A stretch of DNA of 64,000 bases from JAGZEG01 sp963930185 (GTDB taxonomy: Bacteria; Actinomycetota; Coriobacteriia; Coriobacteriales; UMGS124): the NCBI GenBank assembly GCA_963930185.1, contig CAWVLT010000074.1, forward strand, positions 88,587-152,586, given 5' to 3'. This document shows, piece by piece, positions 42,535 to 51,641 of the stretch. Position 1 is the first letter of the stretch. Each line of letters begins with the position of its first letter. The position numbers were made by a program, and so were the translations under genes. Below the pieces are notes generated by a model. The model did no database searches and was not told the origin of the DNA. It saw only the letters and a program-made list of their open reading frames with translations.

Positions 42535-43746
42535 TTAGAGTATTTTTCCAACAATCTTATTACAATATAATTTAACTACCGATGCAGCCTTTTCCAATTT
42601 ATTAGAATGATTTTGGAGGAAAGAAAATAAAGGCCGTTCGAGAAAGCGAATACGTAGAAGGTCGATTGCAGCACAGATTGCATAGATGGCAAACGGTACA
42701 AGTATTGCCTGCAGGATTAGTAAGGGTAGCGGAGCGTAGTACATTCCCGGGACATTGACGATATGGCCCCAGAGGAGGCTACGCATAGAAGACGAGTGAG
42801 CGTGAATGAGCAGTACACCAAAGGCGGCGGAGGCAGCCTTGTTAATAAACGGGACATATCCAAGATTAAGATTTTTGAAGAAGAGGAAGCAGGAGACACC
42901 TACAACGAGTGCAAGCAGTTTGCCGGAGTCGGATATGAAGTAATAGCAAAAGGTGACGGATGAGTAGTATTTTGATAGCTGCTCAGAAAACGCGTCAATT
43001 TGCAGTGCGGCAAGAATTGCAATGACAGTCAAGTAGGCCATAGCGATGCTACCGATAAAAAGTCGGGTCGTGACCCTGCGGTTGCTCATCCATGGTTTGG
43101 GATATAGCCGAATATAGGCTGCAATAAAATACAGAGTCATATACCAGAAGACCTCGTTGAAGATCTGCCCATTTAGGAAAAATGTCATGGTTACAGTAAA
43201 TGTGAAAACAAGCAATAGAATAAGATTCCTAAATTGTTGACGATCCAGTTTATAGATAATAATATTAAGTATAGGGATAAAAATATAGAACAAAACGAAT
43301 GATGCAGGAAAATTGTTTCCGGCGGTGACAAGGTTGCTGAATAACATCCTGAAAATCTCACCGCCGCTTAATGCGTAGAGGCCAAAGGCGGCCAAAATCA
43401 AGGCGATCGCGATCCTATAAAATTTGATCTGAAGCCAAAGCTTAAAAACCTTTTGCCAGGTTAACCGCTTTGTGCACATGAAATATCCTGTGATGAGCAC
43501 AAAAGCATTGATTGCCGTCTTGCCCCACATTCCCCAAAGCACAAGGAAAACGGCATTTGGAGTTGGGTTGTGCAAGTCGATTAGGCTCGTTACGCCGGAG
43601 TTTACAACGTAGTGGTGGGCGATGATCAGCAGCATCAAGATGATGCGCATAAGCTCAAGGCCGCTCTCCCTCTGCGGCTTTGGCCTGGCGGAGGATGCGT
43701 CAATGGCTAGTGCGGGAGATTGTTGCGGGGGGCAGTTGTTAGGCAT
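42535..43746 (-). CDS. Acyltransferase-3-family membrane O-acyltransferase
   Basis: The 403-aa protein has about ten membrane segments and the N-terminal RIILMLLIIAHHYVV, the His-containing signature of the acyltransferase_3 (OafA/YrhL-like) family. These enzymes O-acetylate or succinylate surface polysaccharides. GGAG lies nine bases before the ATG. It is on the opposite strand to the operon and AT-rich, so it probably arrived separately. It probably decorates the polymer made here. Confidence 0.88.
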   Translation of the reverse strand: MPNNCPPQQSPALAIDASSARPKPQRESGLELMRIILMLLIIAHHYVVNSGVTSLIDLHNPTPNAVFLVLWGMWGKTAINAFVLITGYFMCTKRLTWQKVFKLWLQIKFYRIAIALILAAFGLYALSGGEIFRMLFSNLVTAGNNFPASFVLFYIFIPILNIIIYKLDRQQFRNLILLLVFTFTVTMTFFLNGQIFNEVFWYMTLYFIAAYIRLYPKPWMSNRRVTTRLFIGSIAMAYLTVIAILAALQIDAFSEQLSKYYSSVTFCYYFISDSGKLLALVVGVSCFLFFKNLNLGYVPFINKAASAAFGVLLIHAHSSSMRSLLWGHIVNVPGMYYAPLPLLILQAILVPFAIYAICAAIDLLRIRFLERPLFSFLQNHSNKLEKAASVVKLYCNKIVGKIL

Positions 43747-43782
43747 AATATGTTCTCCGCTAATTTCAATGGCCTCATAAGG

Positions 43783-43808
43783 AGGCGATAGCCGTGCGGC
43801 TATCGCCT
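43783..43808. terminator. Perfect 12-bp hairpin between two minus-strand genes
   Basis: AGGCGATAGCCG (43783-43794) and its exact inverted copy (43797-43808) are separated by two bases. It lies downstream of the DUF4012 gene (stop 43840, minus) and upstream of the acyltransferase start. Confidence 0.7.
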
Positions 43809-43839
43809 AAATCAGCGTTGCAATGGTGGGGGCAGGCAC

Positions 43840-45684
43840 CTAGTTCCCCCTCACCGAGGGCGTGCTCCGGATCGCAAGGTCGGTCGTGGCCTCTGGCGAG
43901 GTCGTCACCGTGTAGGTGACGCTTGCCGACTCCTGGGCGAGCAGATGCACGTTGCCAAACAAAACCTGCAGCGAGTTGTGCGTGGCTTCCGACATGCCGA
44001 TGTTGCCGCTGGTGACCACGTCGCTGATGTAGCCCCCGGCGGGGGCGTAGAGGTACAGCGTCGTCACCATGTCGGAGACGTCGGTCTTCTCGGGGCTGTA
44101 CCCGGTCACATACTCGGGCGCGTAGCTGGCCTCCTCCCAGGTCATGAGGTTGGAGAGCGTAGTGGTCACCTGATAGCTCGTGCTGCCGTCAGCGTTCTTC
44201 CAGGAGTCGTTGATCACGGTGCCAAAGTCAAGGTACCAGTCGATCTTGCTCCATGTGCTGTCGTTGACGTAGACGCCGAGCACGGGCGTGGCGGGGTCGG
44301 TGCCCAGCGTGCCCGTGCAGCCGATGTCCTCGAGCACGGCCTGCTCGTCAGGGTTGACCATCCATGCCAGCAGGCGGTACTCGTCGATGCCCCTCTGGAT
44401 CACGTCGAGGAGTTCCGTGAGCTCAACCGAACCGAGGTTGGACTGAATAACCTCGATGCCGGCCATGGCAGCCTCGGAGAAGTGGTTGTCCATGCTGTCG
44501 CCGTCGAAGTAGTTCCAGTAGGTGTCAGAGATGAGCGCCTCGGTTGCATTGTCGCCGTTGATGACGCTGCCGTCGGACAGGGTGGCGCTGCCGCCCACGA
44601 GGCCAAGCAGCCACTGGAACATGACGGGATCCATGGAGACAACCCCGTCGACCGTCTGTCCCTGGCAGTACTGCCACGCTTGCGAGATCAGGCTTGCCGC
44701 GCGCGAGAAGTCGGGCGTGAAGGTCATGTTGGCGGGCGTGGCGCCCAGCGACTCGCCGAACAAGACCCGCTCCTCGTCGGTGATGGGCAGGGGGGACTGG
44801 GCGATGGGCGTGATTGCGCCGAGCGACGCGACCTCGCCGAGCGAGATCTGTCCGTTGTCCACGGTCACTACGGTCATGGCGCCCGGCAGTCCGCCGGTCG
44901 CGCGGATCTCCGCGTTGTTCTGGGCAACGACCAGATAGCTGCGCGTGCCGTTGCAGCCAACCATGGTCGGCAGCACGCTCAGGGCGTTTCCGTTCTTGCC
45001 CAGGAAGCGCGACGCGATGCCCAGGGGCTCGCGCACCTGGTCCACCAGGTCGTTAAGCATGCCGATCTTGAACTCGCCCATGCTGTCCATCGACTCGGCG
45101 GCCGACTGGATGGCGGGGGTCACCTGCAGCAGGGCGTCGCACAGCGCCTGCACGGCCGTGCCGTTGAGGCTCCCGTTGGAGATGAGGCTGTTGAGGGGAT
45201 ACGCCACCAGCGTGTCGCTCATGGGCACCAGCGCGTCGTCGATGAGGTCGCCTGCGACGGTGATCAGCTCGCGTGCGGAGGAGACGTCGTGGCCGATCAC
45301 GGGAAGGTGCGCGGCGATGTCCCAGACGACCCCGCTCGTCTCCTGCTGGATGTCGTCCAGCGTGCCCTTGAGCGCCTGGGTGTTGGACTGCAGCGCCGCT
45401 CCGTCGCCGGTCTTGACGGCGTTCACGAGCTCCTTGGCGGCGGGCATCGCGTTGCTCGCGATGTCGCGGACGTTGATGACCGAGGTGCCGAGCAGCGCCG
45501 CGTACACACCCACGAGCACGATGAGGGCAAGCAGCACGCCCAGGACGGCGAACAGCCACTTCTTGCCGCCACGCCCACCGCGGCTCCTGCGTCCGCCTGC
45601 CGACGTGTCGTAGTGGCTTGAGGTGCGGCTGTACGTCTGCGCCGCCTCGAAACGTGCCCCTGCCGGTCGACTGTACTTTGCCAT
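43840..45684 (-). CDS. DUF4012-domain membrane-anchored protein
   Basis: The 614-aa protein has a basic cytoplasmic N-terminus, one membrane segment (about residues 43-65) and a large extracellular DUF4012-type region. Matching features are RSYLVVAQNNAEIRATGGLPGAMTVV and the late STWSKIDWYLD. DUF4012 proteins are frequent in actinobacterial polysaccharide loci; their role in chain processing or anchoring is unproven. AGAGG precedes the ATG. It is about 40-45% similar by eye to the next DUF4012 gene upstream, sharing many blocks (for example YTVTTSPEAT), which marks a tandem duplication. Confidence 0.88.
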   Translation of the reverse strand: MAKYSRPAGARFEAAQTYSRTSSHYDTSAGGRRSRGGRGGKKWLFAVLGVLLALIVLVGVYAALLGTSVINVRDIASNAMPAAKELVNAVKTGDGAALQSNTQALKGTLDDIQQETSGVVWDIAAHLPVIGHDVSSARELITVAGDLIDDALVPMSDTLVAYPLNSLISNGSLNGTAVQALCDALLQVTPAIQSAAESMDSMGEFKIGMLNDLVDQVREPLGIASRFLGKNGNALSVLPTMVGCNGTRSYLVVAQNNAEIRATGGLPGAMTVVTVDNGQISLGEVASLGAITPIAQSPLPITDEERVLFGESLGATPANMTFTPDFSRAASLISQAWQYCQGQTVDGVVSMDPVMFQWLLGLVGGSATLSDGSVINGDNATEALISDTYWNYFDGDSMDNHFSEAAMAGIEVIQSNLGSVELTELLDVIQRGIDEYRLLAWMVNPDEQAVLEDIGCTGTLGTDPATPVLGVYVNDSTWSKIDWYLDFGTVINDSWKNADGSTSYQVTTTLSNLMTWEEASYAPEYVTGYSPEKTDVSDMVTTLYLYAPAGGYISDVVTSGNIGMSEATHNSLQVLFGNVHLLAQESASVTYTVTTSPEATTDLAIRSTPSVRGN

Positions 45685-45773
45685 GCGTGCAACCTCTCAT
45701 GGGATCGTCTGGGTCGTGCATGCGGCCCGAAGGCCGGGCCTACCGAGACATATAGTATCCCCCAAACGAAAAA

Positions 45774-45803
45774 GGTCAGCCTTACCGGAGTGTAAGGCTG
45801 ACC
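45774..45803 (-). terminator. Intrinsic terminator between the two DUF4012 genes
   Basis: GGTCAGCCTTAC (45774-45785) pairs perfectly with 45792-45803 around a six-base loop. On the minus strand it is followed by TTTTT, on the plus strand by A6. It ends the upstream DUF4012 transcript (stop at 45859). Confidence 0.88.
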
Positions 45804-45858
45804 AAAAAAGCGAAGCGCTGAACGCGCGCAGCGCGATGGTACGTGCTGGCCCATGGGC

Positions 45859-47748
45859 CTACGCGGCGAGGTCCTCGGTGGCCGAATCCCGGGAGGAGCT
45901 GGAGGCGCTGCCGTCCTCGGGCTCGCTTACCTCGTCCTCGTCGGCAGACTCGGCCACCGACTCGTCCACGTCGCGGATCTCGGCGACGGTGGGCGTGACG
46001 CGCAACTCAAGCTCCGAGGTGGCCTCGGGGGAGGTGGTCACCGTGTAGGTGATCGTGGAGGACTCGCCGGCGAGAAGCGAGCTCACGCCGGTCCATACCT
46101 GGATGCCGTCGAGCGTGCCCTGCCAGATGTCGATGGGATTGCCCTCGACCCGCACGTCGGAGATGGTGCCGCCGGCGGGTGCGTAGAGGAACAGCGTGGT
46201 GAGCATCTGCGTGGGGTTGATGAGGTCGGGGTTCACGCCGAGCAGGGCCTGGGCGGGACCGTAGATCTCGTCATAGGTGAGCAGGTTGCCCAGGCGCACG
46301 GTCATCTGGTAGCTCTTGCTGCCGTCGGCGTTCTCGGTGGCCTCGCCGCACGAGACGTCGAGGTCGAGGTACCAGTCGATCTTGCTCCACGTGCTGTCGC
46401 TTACGTACACGCCCGCGACGGGATGCGTCGGGTCGTGGCTGATGGCGCCGCTGCAGCCCGTGGCGGCGAGGGCCTCCTGCTCGTCCTCGTTGGCCATCCA
46501 GGCGAGCAGGTGCCCGTCCTCGATGCCGTCGTCGATGACGTGGTAGAGGTCACCGAGCTTGGAGCCAATGGCGGTGGCGTCGATCGACTGCAGGGCGGTG
46601 TAGATCTTGTCGGCCGCCTCCACGAAGTAGGCGTTCGTCTCGCTATAGGGCATGCTCATGTACGAGTCGTGCATGAGGACGGTGGCCGCGTTGCTGCCGT
46701 CGAGCACGGCACCGTTGGACATGGTGACGCTGATGTCCAGGGCGTCCATGACGTACTGCAGCAGGATGGGGTCGAGGGCGATGACGCCGTCGAGCTGCTG
46801 CCCCTTCTGGGCGAGCCAGGCCTCGCTCCACTGGCCGGCAACGCGGGTGAAGTCGGGGTTGTAGCTCATGCCGCTGATGACGGTGCTCACGTGCTCGCCG
46901 AAGATGGCGAGCTCCTCGTCGGTGATCGGCAGGGGGTCGTCGTACATGTTCGCCAGCGTCCCGACCGGGCCGATCTCGCCCAGGCTTATCGTTCCGTTGT
47001 CGATCGTGAGCAGGCACATGGCGCCCGGGAAGCCGCCGGTCGAGCGGATCTCGACGTTGTTCTGCGCAACCACCAGGTAGCTGCGCGAGCCGTCGGCCCC
47101 CAGCATCGCGGGCAGCTGCTCCACGAGGGGCAGGTACTTCTCGAGCCAGTTGCTCGCCTTGGTGAGCGGGCCGCGAATCTCGCTTACGGCGCTGTCGAGC
47201 TGGGAGACGTTGAAGGTACCCAGCGCGTTGATGTCATCGGATGCCTGCTTGATCGCCGGCTGGATCTGCGCCACGGTGTCGCAGATGTGCTGGATCGCCT
47301 CGACGTCAAATGACGTTGACTGCACGATCGAGGTGAGGGGATACTCCGCCAGCGTTTCGCTGAGGGGGACCAGGGCGTTGTCCACCAGGTCGCTGGCGAT
47401 GTCGACGAGCTCGCGCGCGCCCCGCACGTCCGAGCCGATGACGGGGACGATGCCCGCCACGCTCCAGAGTCCGCCCGACAGCTCGTCCTGCATGGCGGAG
47501 ACGTCGTCACGCACGGCCTGGGTCGCCTCGGTCAGGCCCTGCGAGTCGCCGCTCGTGGCACACTCGATGAGGTCCTCCGCGTTTGCCATGAGGGAGTCGG
47601 CGCGGTCGAGCACGTTGTCGATGGGGTTCGCGAGGGCCTGGGTCGCGGACGCGCAGAAGGCGAGCGCGGCCAGGAGGGCCGTCACCAACGCAAGCCAGAT
47701 CGTGTGGCGCCGCGAGTGAATCGCGCGAGGCGTGTGATGTTGTGTCAT
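45859..47748 (-). CDS. DUF4012-domain exported protein, paralogue
   Basis: The 629-aa protein has a signal-peptide-like start (RRHTIWLALVTALLAALAFCASATQALA) instead of the long basic N-terminus of its neighbour. The DUF4012 core shows RSYLVVAQNNVEIRSTGGFPGAMCLL and STWSKIDWYLD, and an acidic Ser/Glu/Asp tail is present. ATG 47748 was chosen over 47781 because AAGGGA lies five bases upstream of it. It is divergent from the Wzz/BY-kinase operon across a 399-bp gap, so coordinated control is likely. Confidence 0.88.
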   Translation of the reverse strand: MTQHHTPRAIHSRRHTIWLALVTALLAALAFCASATQALANPIDNVLDRADSLMANAEDLIECATSGDSQGLTEATQAVRDDVSAMQDELSGGLWSVAGIVPVIGSDVRGARELVDIASDLVDNALVPLSETLAEYPLTSIVQSTSFDVEAIQHICDTVAQIQPAIKQASDDINALGTFNVSQLDSAVSEIRGPLTKASNWLEKYLPLVEQLPAMLGADGSRSYLVVAQNNVEIRSTGGFPGAMCLLTIDNGTISLGEIGPVGTLANMYDDPLPITDEELAIFGEHVSTVISGMSYNPDFTRVAGQWSEAWLAQKGQQLDGVIALDPILLQYVMDALDISVTMSNGAVLDGSNAATVLMHDSYMSMPYSETNAYFVEAADKIYTALQSIDATAIGSKLGDLYHVIDDGIEDGHLLAWMANEDEQEALAATGCSGAISHDPTHPVAGVYVSDSTWSKIDWYLDLDVSCGEATENADGSKSYQMTVRLGNLLTYDEIYGPAQALLGVNPDLINPTQMLTTLFLYAPAGGTISDVRVEGNPIDIWQGTLDGIQVWTGVSSLLAGESSTITYTVTTSPEATSELELRVTPTVAEIRDVDESVAESADEDEVSEPEDGSASSSSRDSATEDLAA

Positions 47749-48147
47749 GGCATTCCCTTCCCCGTTGTGCCCGTCTGTCATGGCGCCGGCGAGCCCGTCT
47801 GCTGCTTGCGCCCCGTGATGGCCCCTGTGATGACGCTACCATTGTAAGACGCAGATTGGCCAAGATCGTGTTGCAGGCGTGTTCCTTTGGTGTGCCATGG
47901 GCCCTAGACGGGGCGAGGTGTTGCGCCTCGGGTCCGGTGGGGGGACGAGACTACGCCTTTAAACCTGTCGATTATGTCAGGTGGGCTTGCAGGTCTTGGC
48001 AAGAACAGTCCAAAGGATTAGTGTATTTCGGGCATGTCGCTAAACTTTGTTTAAGACTTGCGCTCAGGCGTTTGTCGAAAAGCAGGTATGAGGCGACACA
48101 ATCGAAGAATAGGACGAAACTCGTAGGTGTGAGGTGACTGGACCACA
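47749..48147. other. Divergent control region between DUF4012 and wzz-type genes
   Basis: 399 bp without a credible gene. It turns AT-richer from about 47950 onwards. ACCTG...CAGGT (about 47965-47984) forms a small inverted repeat. No clean sigma-70 promoter pair could be assigned. The plus-strand leader is probably long. Confidence 0.45.
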
Positions 48148-48807
48148 ATGACGCTACTCGAGCTCTTTCGGCTGCTGAGGCGCCATCTCAAGCTGGTGAT
48201 ACTGCTGCCAGTGATCGCTGCCGTGGCGATGGCCGCGGTCTCGATTCTGCTGATGACCAACGACTACACCGCTCGCACGAGCATGTACGTGCTTGCCCAG
48301 TCGGGCGAGCCGTCATCGAGCACGCTGCAGAGCACGCTGAGCGCGAGCCAGCTCATCACCAACGACGTGGCCGCCCTCATCGACAGCGACCGCGTGACCA
48401 ACGACGTGGCCAGCGAGCTGGGCATGAAGGACCTCGAGGACTTCGACCTCGCCGTTACCAACGACACCACCACGCGCGTCATCACGCTCGAGGTCACCGG
48501 CAAGGACCCCCAGCAGGTCGCCGACGTTGCCAACGCCGTGGCGCGTGACGTTTCCGAGGTCGCCCAGGAGGTCATGGAGGTCCAGAGCGTCAACGTCATC
48601 GACGAGGCGCAGGTCCCCGAGGATCCGAGCGGCCCCAACCGCAAGATGTACGTGGCCGTGGCCCTTCTGGGCGGGCTGTTCCTCGCGGTTGCCATCGTGG
48701 TGCTGCAGGACATGCTCAACAACAAGGTGCGCGACGCCGCCGAGGTCGAGGAGCTGCTGGGCATTCCCGTGATCGGGCAATTCCCCGCCACGCAGGAGAG
48801 GGGATAG
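48148..48807 (+). CDS. Wzz/YveK-type chain-length and kinase-activating membrane protein
   Basis: The 219-aa protein has the CpsC/YveK architecture: a cytoplasmic start MTLLELFRLLRRHLK, membrane segment one (about residues 17-37), an extracellular region with VTGKDPQQVADVANAVARDVSEV, a Pro-containing DEAQVPEDPSGPN, membrane segment two (about 167-187) and a short cytoplasmic tail. The tail of such proteins activates the cognate tyrosine kinase, which is encoded three bases downstream. It controls polymer length and export. Confidence 0.92.
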   Translation: MTLLELFRLLRRHLKLVILLPVIAAVAMAAVSILLMTNDYTARTSMYVLAQSGEPSSSTLQSTLSASQLITNDVAALIDSDRVTNDVASELGMKDLEDFDLAVTNDTTTRVITLEVTGKDPQQVADVANAVARDVSEVAQEVMEVQSVNVIDEAQVPEDPSGPNRKMYVAVALLGGLFLAVAIVVLQDMLNNKVRDAAEVEELLGIPVIGQFPATQERG

Positions 48808-48810
48808 GCC

Positions 48811-49644
48811 ATGGCACGCAAGCATTACGCAAAGGACAAGACGGCCACGCAGAACGTGGCGAAGACCCTGCTCGCCAACATTCGCTTCGCGAGCGTGGAT
48901 GATCCCATCCGCACCATCGTGATGACTTCGACGATGGAAAACGAGGGCAAGTCCACCGTTTCGATCAACCTGGCGCGTGCCATCGCCACCAGCGGCAAGA
49001 CGGTGCTGCTCGTGGAGTGCGACATGCGTCGTCGCAGTCTCGCCAACATGCTACGCGCGCGTGGCAAGGCGGGCCTGTACTCGGTGCTGGTGGGCCAGAC
49101 GCCGCTCGAGGAGGCAGTCACGCCGCTGTTGCCCGAGGGCATGTTCTTCCTCGACGCCGAGCCGTCGATTCCCTCACCGTCGGACATCATCATCTCCAAG
49201 CGCTTCAAGACCTTCCTCGCAAGCGCGGAGGAGAAGTATGACTACGTGATCTTCGACACGCCACCCATTGGCGTGTTCGTGGACGCCGCGGTGCTCTCGT
49301 CGCTCGTTGACGGGACGATCATCGTGGTGCGCGAGGACTACGTTCCCCGCGAGGGCCTGCAGAACACCTACGAGCAGCTCAAGAAGGCCGACGCCAACGT
49401 CATCGGCGTGGTCATGAACTACTGTGACTACCGCACTAAGGGCTACGGGTACGGCTACGGGTACGAGAGCTACGCAAAGTCCTCTTCGAAGTCCTCCTCG
49501 GGATCTTCCTCGAGGTCGAGCGAGGCGTCGTCCGGGCACGGGTCCGAACACACGCATTCCGCCAAGCCGATGGTTCCCACCGCGGGAGGCGCCTCCTCGC
49601 ACCGAGACGCCAGCTCGCGCGGGGGCAAGCGCTTTAGCAAGTAG
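48811..49644 (+). CDS. CpsD/CapB-type bacterial tyrosine kinase
   Basis: The 277-aa BY-kinase has Walker A TMENEGKST (residues about 41-49), Walker A' VLLVECDMRR (about 65-74), Walker B YDYVIFDTPPIG, and a C-terminal tyrosine cluster (GYGYGYGYESY, about residues 212-222) for autophosphorylation. After it comes a Ser-rich tail. It works with the preceding membrane protein to control polysaccharide synthesis and export, and is dephosphorylated by the next gene product. Confidence 0.94.
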   Translation: MARKHYAKDKTATQNVAKTLLANIRFASVDDPIRTIVMTSTMENEGKSTVSINLARAIATSGKTVLLVECDMRRRSLANMLRARGKAGLYSVLVGQTPLEEAVTPLLPEGMFFLDAEPSIPSPSDIIISKRFKTFLASAEEKYDYVIFDTPPIGVFVDAAVLSSLVDGTIIVVREDYVPREGLQNTYEQLKKADANVIGVVMNYCDYRTKGYGYGYGYESYAKSSSKSSSGSSSRSSEASSGHGSEHTHSAKPMVPTAGGASSHRDASSRGGKRFSK

Positions 49645-49661
49645 CACGAGGGGTGCCGGTG

Positions 49662-50318
49662 ATGCGCGACCTACACTGCCACATACTGCCCGGCGTCGAT
49701 GACGGGGCACGCAACTTGGACGAGAGCCTCGCGATGCTCAAGGCCGCGAAGGCTGCCGGCGTGACGAGCATCACCTGCACCCCGCACTGCCGCAGGCCCT
49801 ACTTTGACTTCGACGCCATGTGGGATGCTTATCGGCTGCTGGTTGAGCACGCCGATGGCTTCCCTTTGCAGATGGGCTTCGAGGTGAACCACGCCAAGCT
49901 CATGGAGCTGGGGATGGACTGGGCGGAGCGCCTGCACTTCGACGGCTCGGACGAGTTTCTGCTCGAGCTTGACGACAACTGCGATGAGATGGACTTTCGC
50001 GAGTACGATCGCACCATCTACGAGCTGCAGGGCATGGGCTACGAAGTCATCATCGCCCACCCGGAGCGGTATAAGGCGATCCAGAAGAAGCCCGACCTCG
50101 CGCGTGACCTGCTCAGGTCGGGCTGCAAGCTCCAGGCATCCGCTGACTTCGTCGCAGGCGGGCGTCTTGGCGGCAAGAGCAAGAAGACCGCCCGACGCCT
50201 GTTCGATGCTGGGCTGTACCACTACATCGCAAGCGACGCGCACCGGCCGGAGCACTACCAGTGGCTCGCGACTGCCACGCGTGACTACCAGGTGCGGGGC
50301 GCGCACATGGCCGTGTGA
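49662..50318 (+). CDS. CpsB/YwqE-type PHP-family tyrosine-protein phosphatase
   Basis: The 218-aa metal-dependent PHP phosphatase shows DLHCHILPGVDDGARN (residues 3-18), CTPHCRRPYF, EVNHAK, IIAHPERY and ASDAHRP, the metal-binding motifs of the family. The ATG at 49662 was chosen because GAGGGG lies eight bases before it; a GTG three codons earlier is also in frame. It removes phosphate from the BY-kinase tyrosine cluster and closes the regulatory triad. Confidence 0.94.
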   Translation: MRDLHCHILPGVDDGARNLDESLAMLKAAKAAGVTSITCTPHCRRPYFDFDAMWDAYRLLVEHADGFPLQMGFEVNHAKLMELGMDWAERLHFDGSDEFLLELDDNCDEMDFREYDRTIYELQGMGYEVIIAHPERYKAIQKKPDLARDLLRSGCKLQASADFVAGGRLGGKSKKTARRLFDAGLYHYIASDAHRPEHYQWLATATRDYQVRGAHMAV

Positions 50319-50385
50319 TGTGAGGCTATCCCATTCGACCAACCGTCCGTGCTCTTGCATCTGCAAAAGCTGTGACGGATCCTGT

Positions 50386-50414
50386 CTGACAACGGGCTGA
50401 CACAGATCTGACAG
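50386..50414 (+). promoter_or_regulatory. Three CTGAC direct repeats with 11-bp period (Pho-box-like), second copy
   Basis: CTGACAA-cggg-CTGACAC-agat-CTGACAG starts at 50386, 50397 and 50408. 16 bases (50397-50412) match 30207-30222 at 15 positions. It lies 166-194 bp upstream of the broken PD-(D/E)XK gene, much as the first array lies about 180-208 bp upstream of its paralogue. Confidence 0.55.
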
Positions 50415-50579
50415 ATCCCCGCATCCTATTCGGCGATTGTTCTCCGAGGTCAACGCCCCATCGTTTTTTCTTGTCAGAACTAGGTAAGACGGTTTAGAAC
50501 TCCATGATATTTACATATATTGTGTCGCCTGCGGCTATTACCTTCGTTTTGAAGGGAAGCCGATTGGGTGGAGAGCCAT

Positions 50580-51602
50580 ATGGAAAACGCTGGCGAGAAG
50601 GCGGGTATGGGCAGGGTCGCGCTTTACGACGCTGCGTGCAAACGCTTGCTATCTCAGAAGGTCATTCTCGCGCAGATCATGAAGGGATTGCTGCGGGAAT
50701 ACGGGGACTGCACGACTGAGGAGATTGCGCGGGAATGTATAGAAGGGTCGCCTTGCATTGACGGTACACTGGGCATGTCTGATGGGGTGCCTCAACTAGT
50801 GACGGGCGTTGATGTGCGCAACGTGTTGGCAGTGCCCGGGAAGGTCGATTTCGATGTCCTTTTCTATGCGCGACCGTCTCCAAGGGCTGCGGGATCATGT
50901 CGGGATATGGGTTGGCCGGGCCTTACCGGACTGGTGATAAACATCGAGGCACAACATGACTTTTATCCAGGGTACCCGTTACTGAAGCGGGCGCAGTATT
51001 ACTGTGCCCAGCTGCTTGTGAGCCAATATGGCACGCAGTTCGCGAAGTCGCATTACGAGCGCCTGTGAAAGGTCTACTCGATCTGGCTGTGCACCAATCC
51101 GCCACGGCGCTTAAGGGGAGCCGTCGGGTGGTACGAGACCAACGAGCGCATGTCTCCGGAAGGCTTGTCGGGATGGGATCGCAGCGCATATGACCTCTCG
51201 AGCGTGATCATGGTATATCTCGACGACCGCGATACTGGTAGACGTGATGGGCACCATGGCCTGGTCAATCTGCTCTCGACGCTCTTTGTGTCGAGGCTGA
51301 GCGTTGCCGAGAAGCTAGAAGTGCTGTCAAGGGAGTACAATATCCCAAGAACGGCCGAGTTGGAGGGTGGTGTTACTGCCATGGGAAGCTTTGCACGAGG
51401 TCTGATGGAGAGGAGCTTTTCCGACGGTAGGGCTGAAGGCAGGACGGAGGGAAAAGCAGAGGGCAAGATAGAGGGACTTGTCCTGGCGATTCGGAACCTG
51501 ATGCAGAGTACTGGTTGGCCGATCGACCATGCGATGGATGCGCTGGGGATCTCCGGGGATGACCGGAGCGGCTGCAAGGAGCGGCTCGCCCGGCTGCAAT
51601 AG
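50580..51602 (+). pseudogene. Rpn/PDDEXK-family nuclease gene with internal stop
   Basis: ATG 50580 has GTGGAG six bases upstream. The first 162 codons match the intact paralogue at 30415 (LYDAACKRLLSQKVILAQIMKG; GLVINIEAQHDFYPGYPLLKRAQYYCAQLL; SHYERL). A TGA follows at 51066-51068, exactly where the paralogue reads Lys in ERLKKVYSIW. Reading continues in the same frame as KVYSIWLCTNPPRR to 51602 with the same C-terminal end (AMDALGISGDDR). A single premature stop thus splits an otherwise intact 341-codon frame. It may encode a shortened protein, a dead gene or a sequencing error. Confidence 0.85.
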
Positions 51603-51641
51603 CCGATGAACGTGCGCGTCGCTGCTCGGCGGCATGTTCGG

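Noticed and set aside
51066..51068. Selenocysteine at the in-frame TGA
   Set aside because: The paralogue has lysine at this place, the position is outside any redox motif, and no stem-loop of SECIS type was recognised after it.
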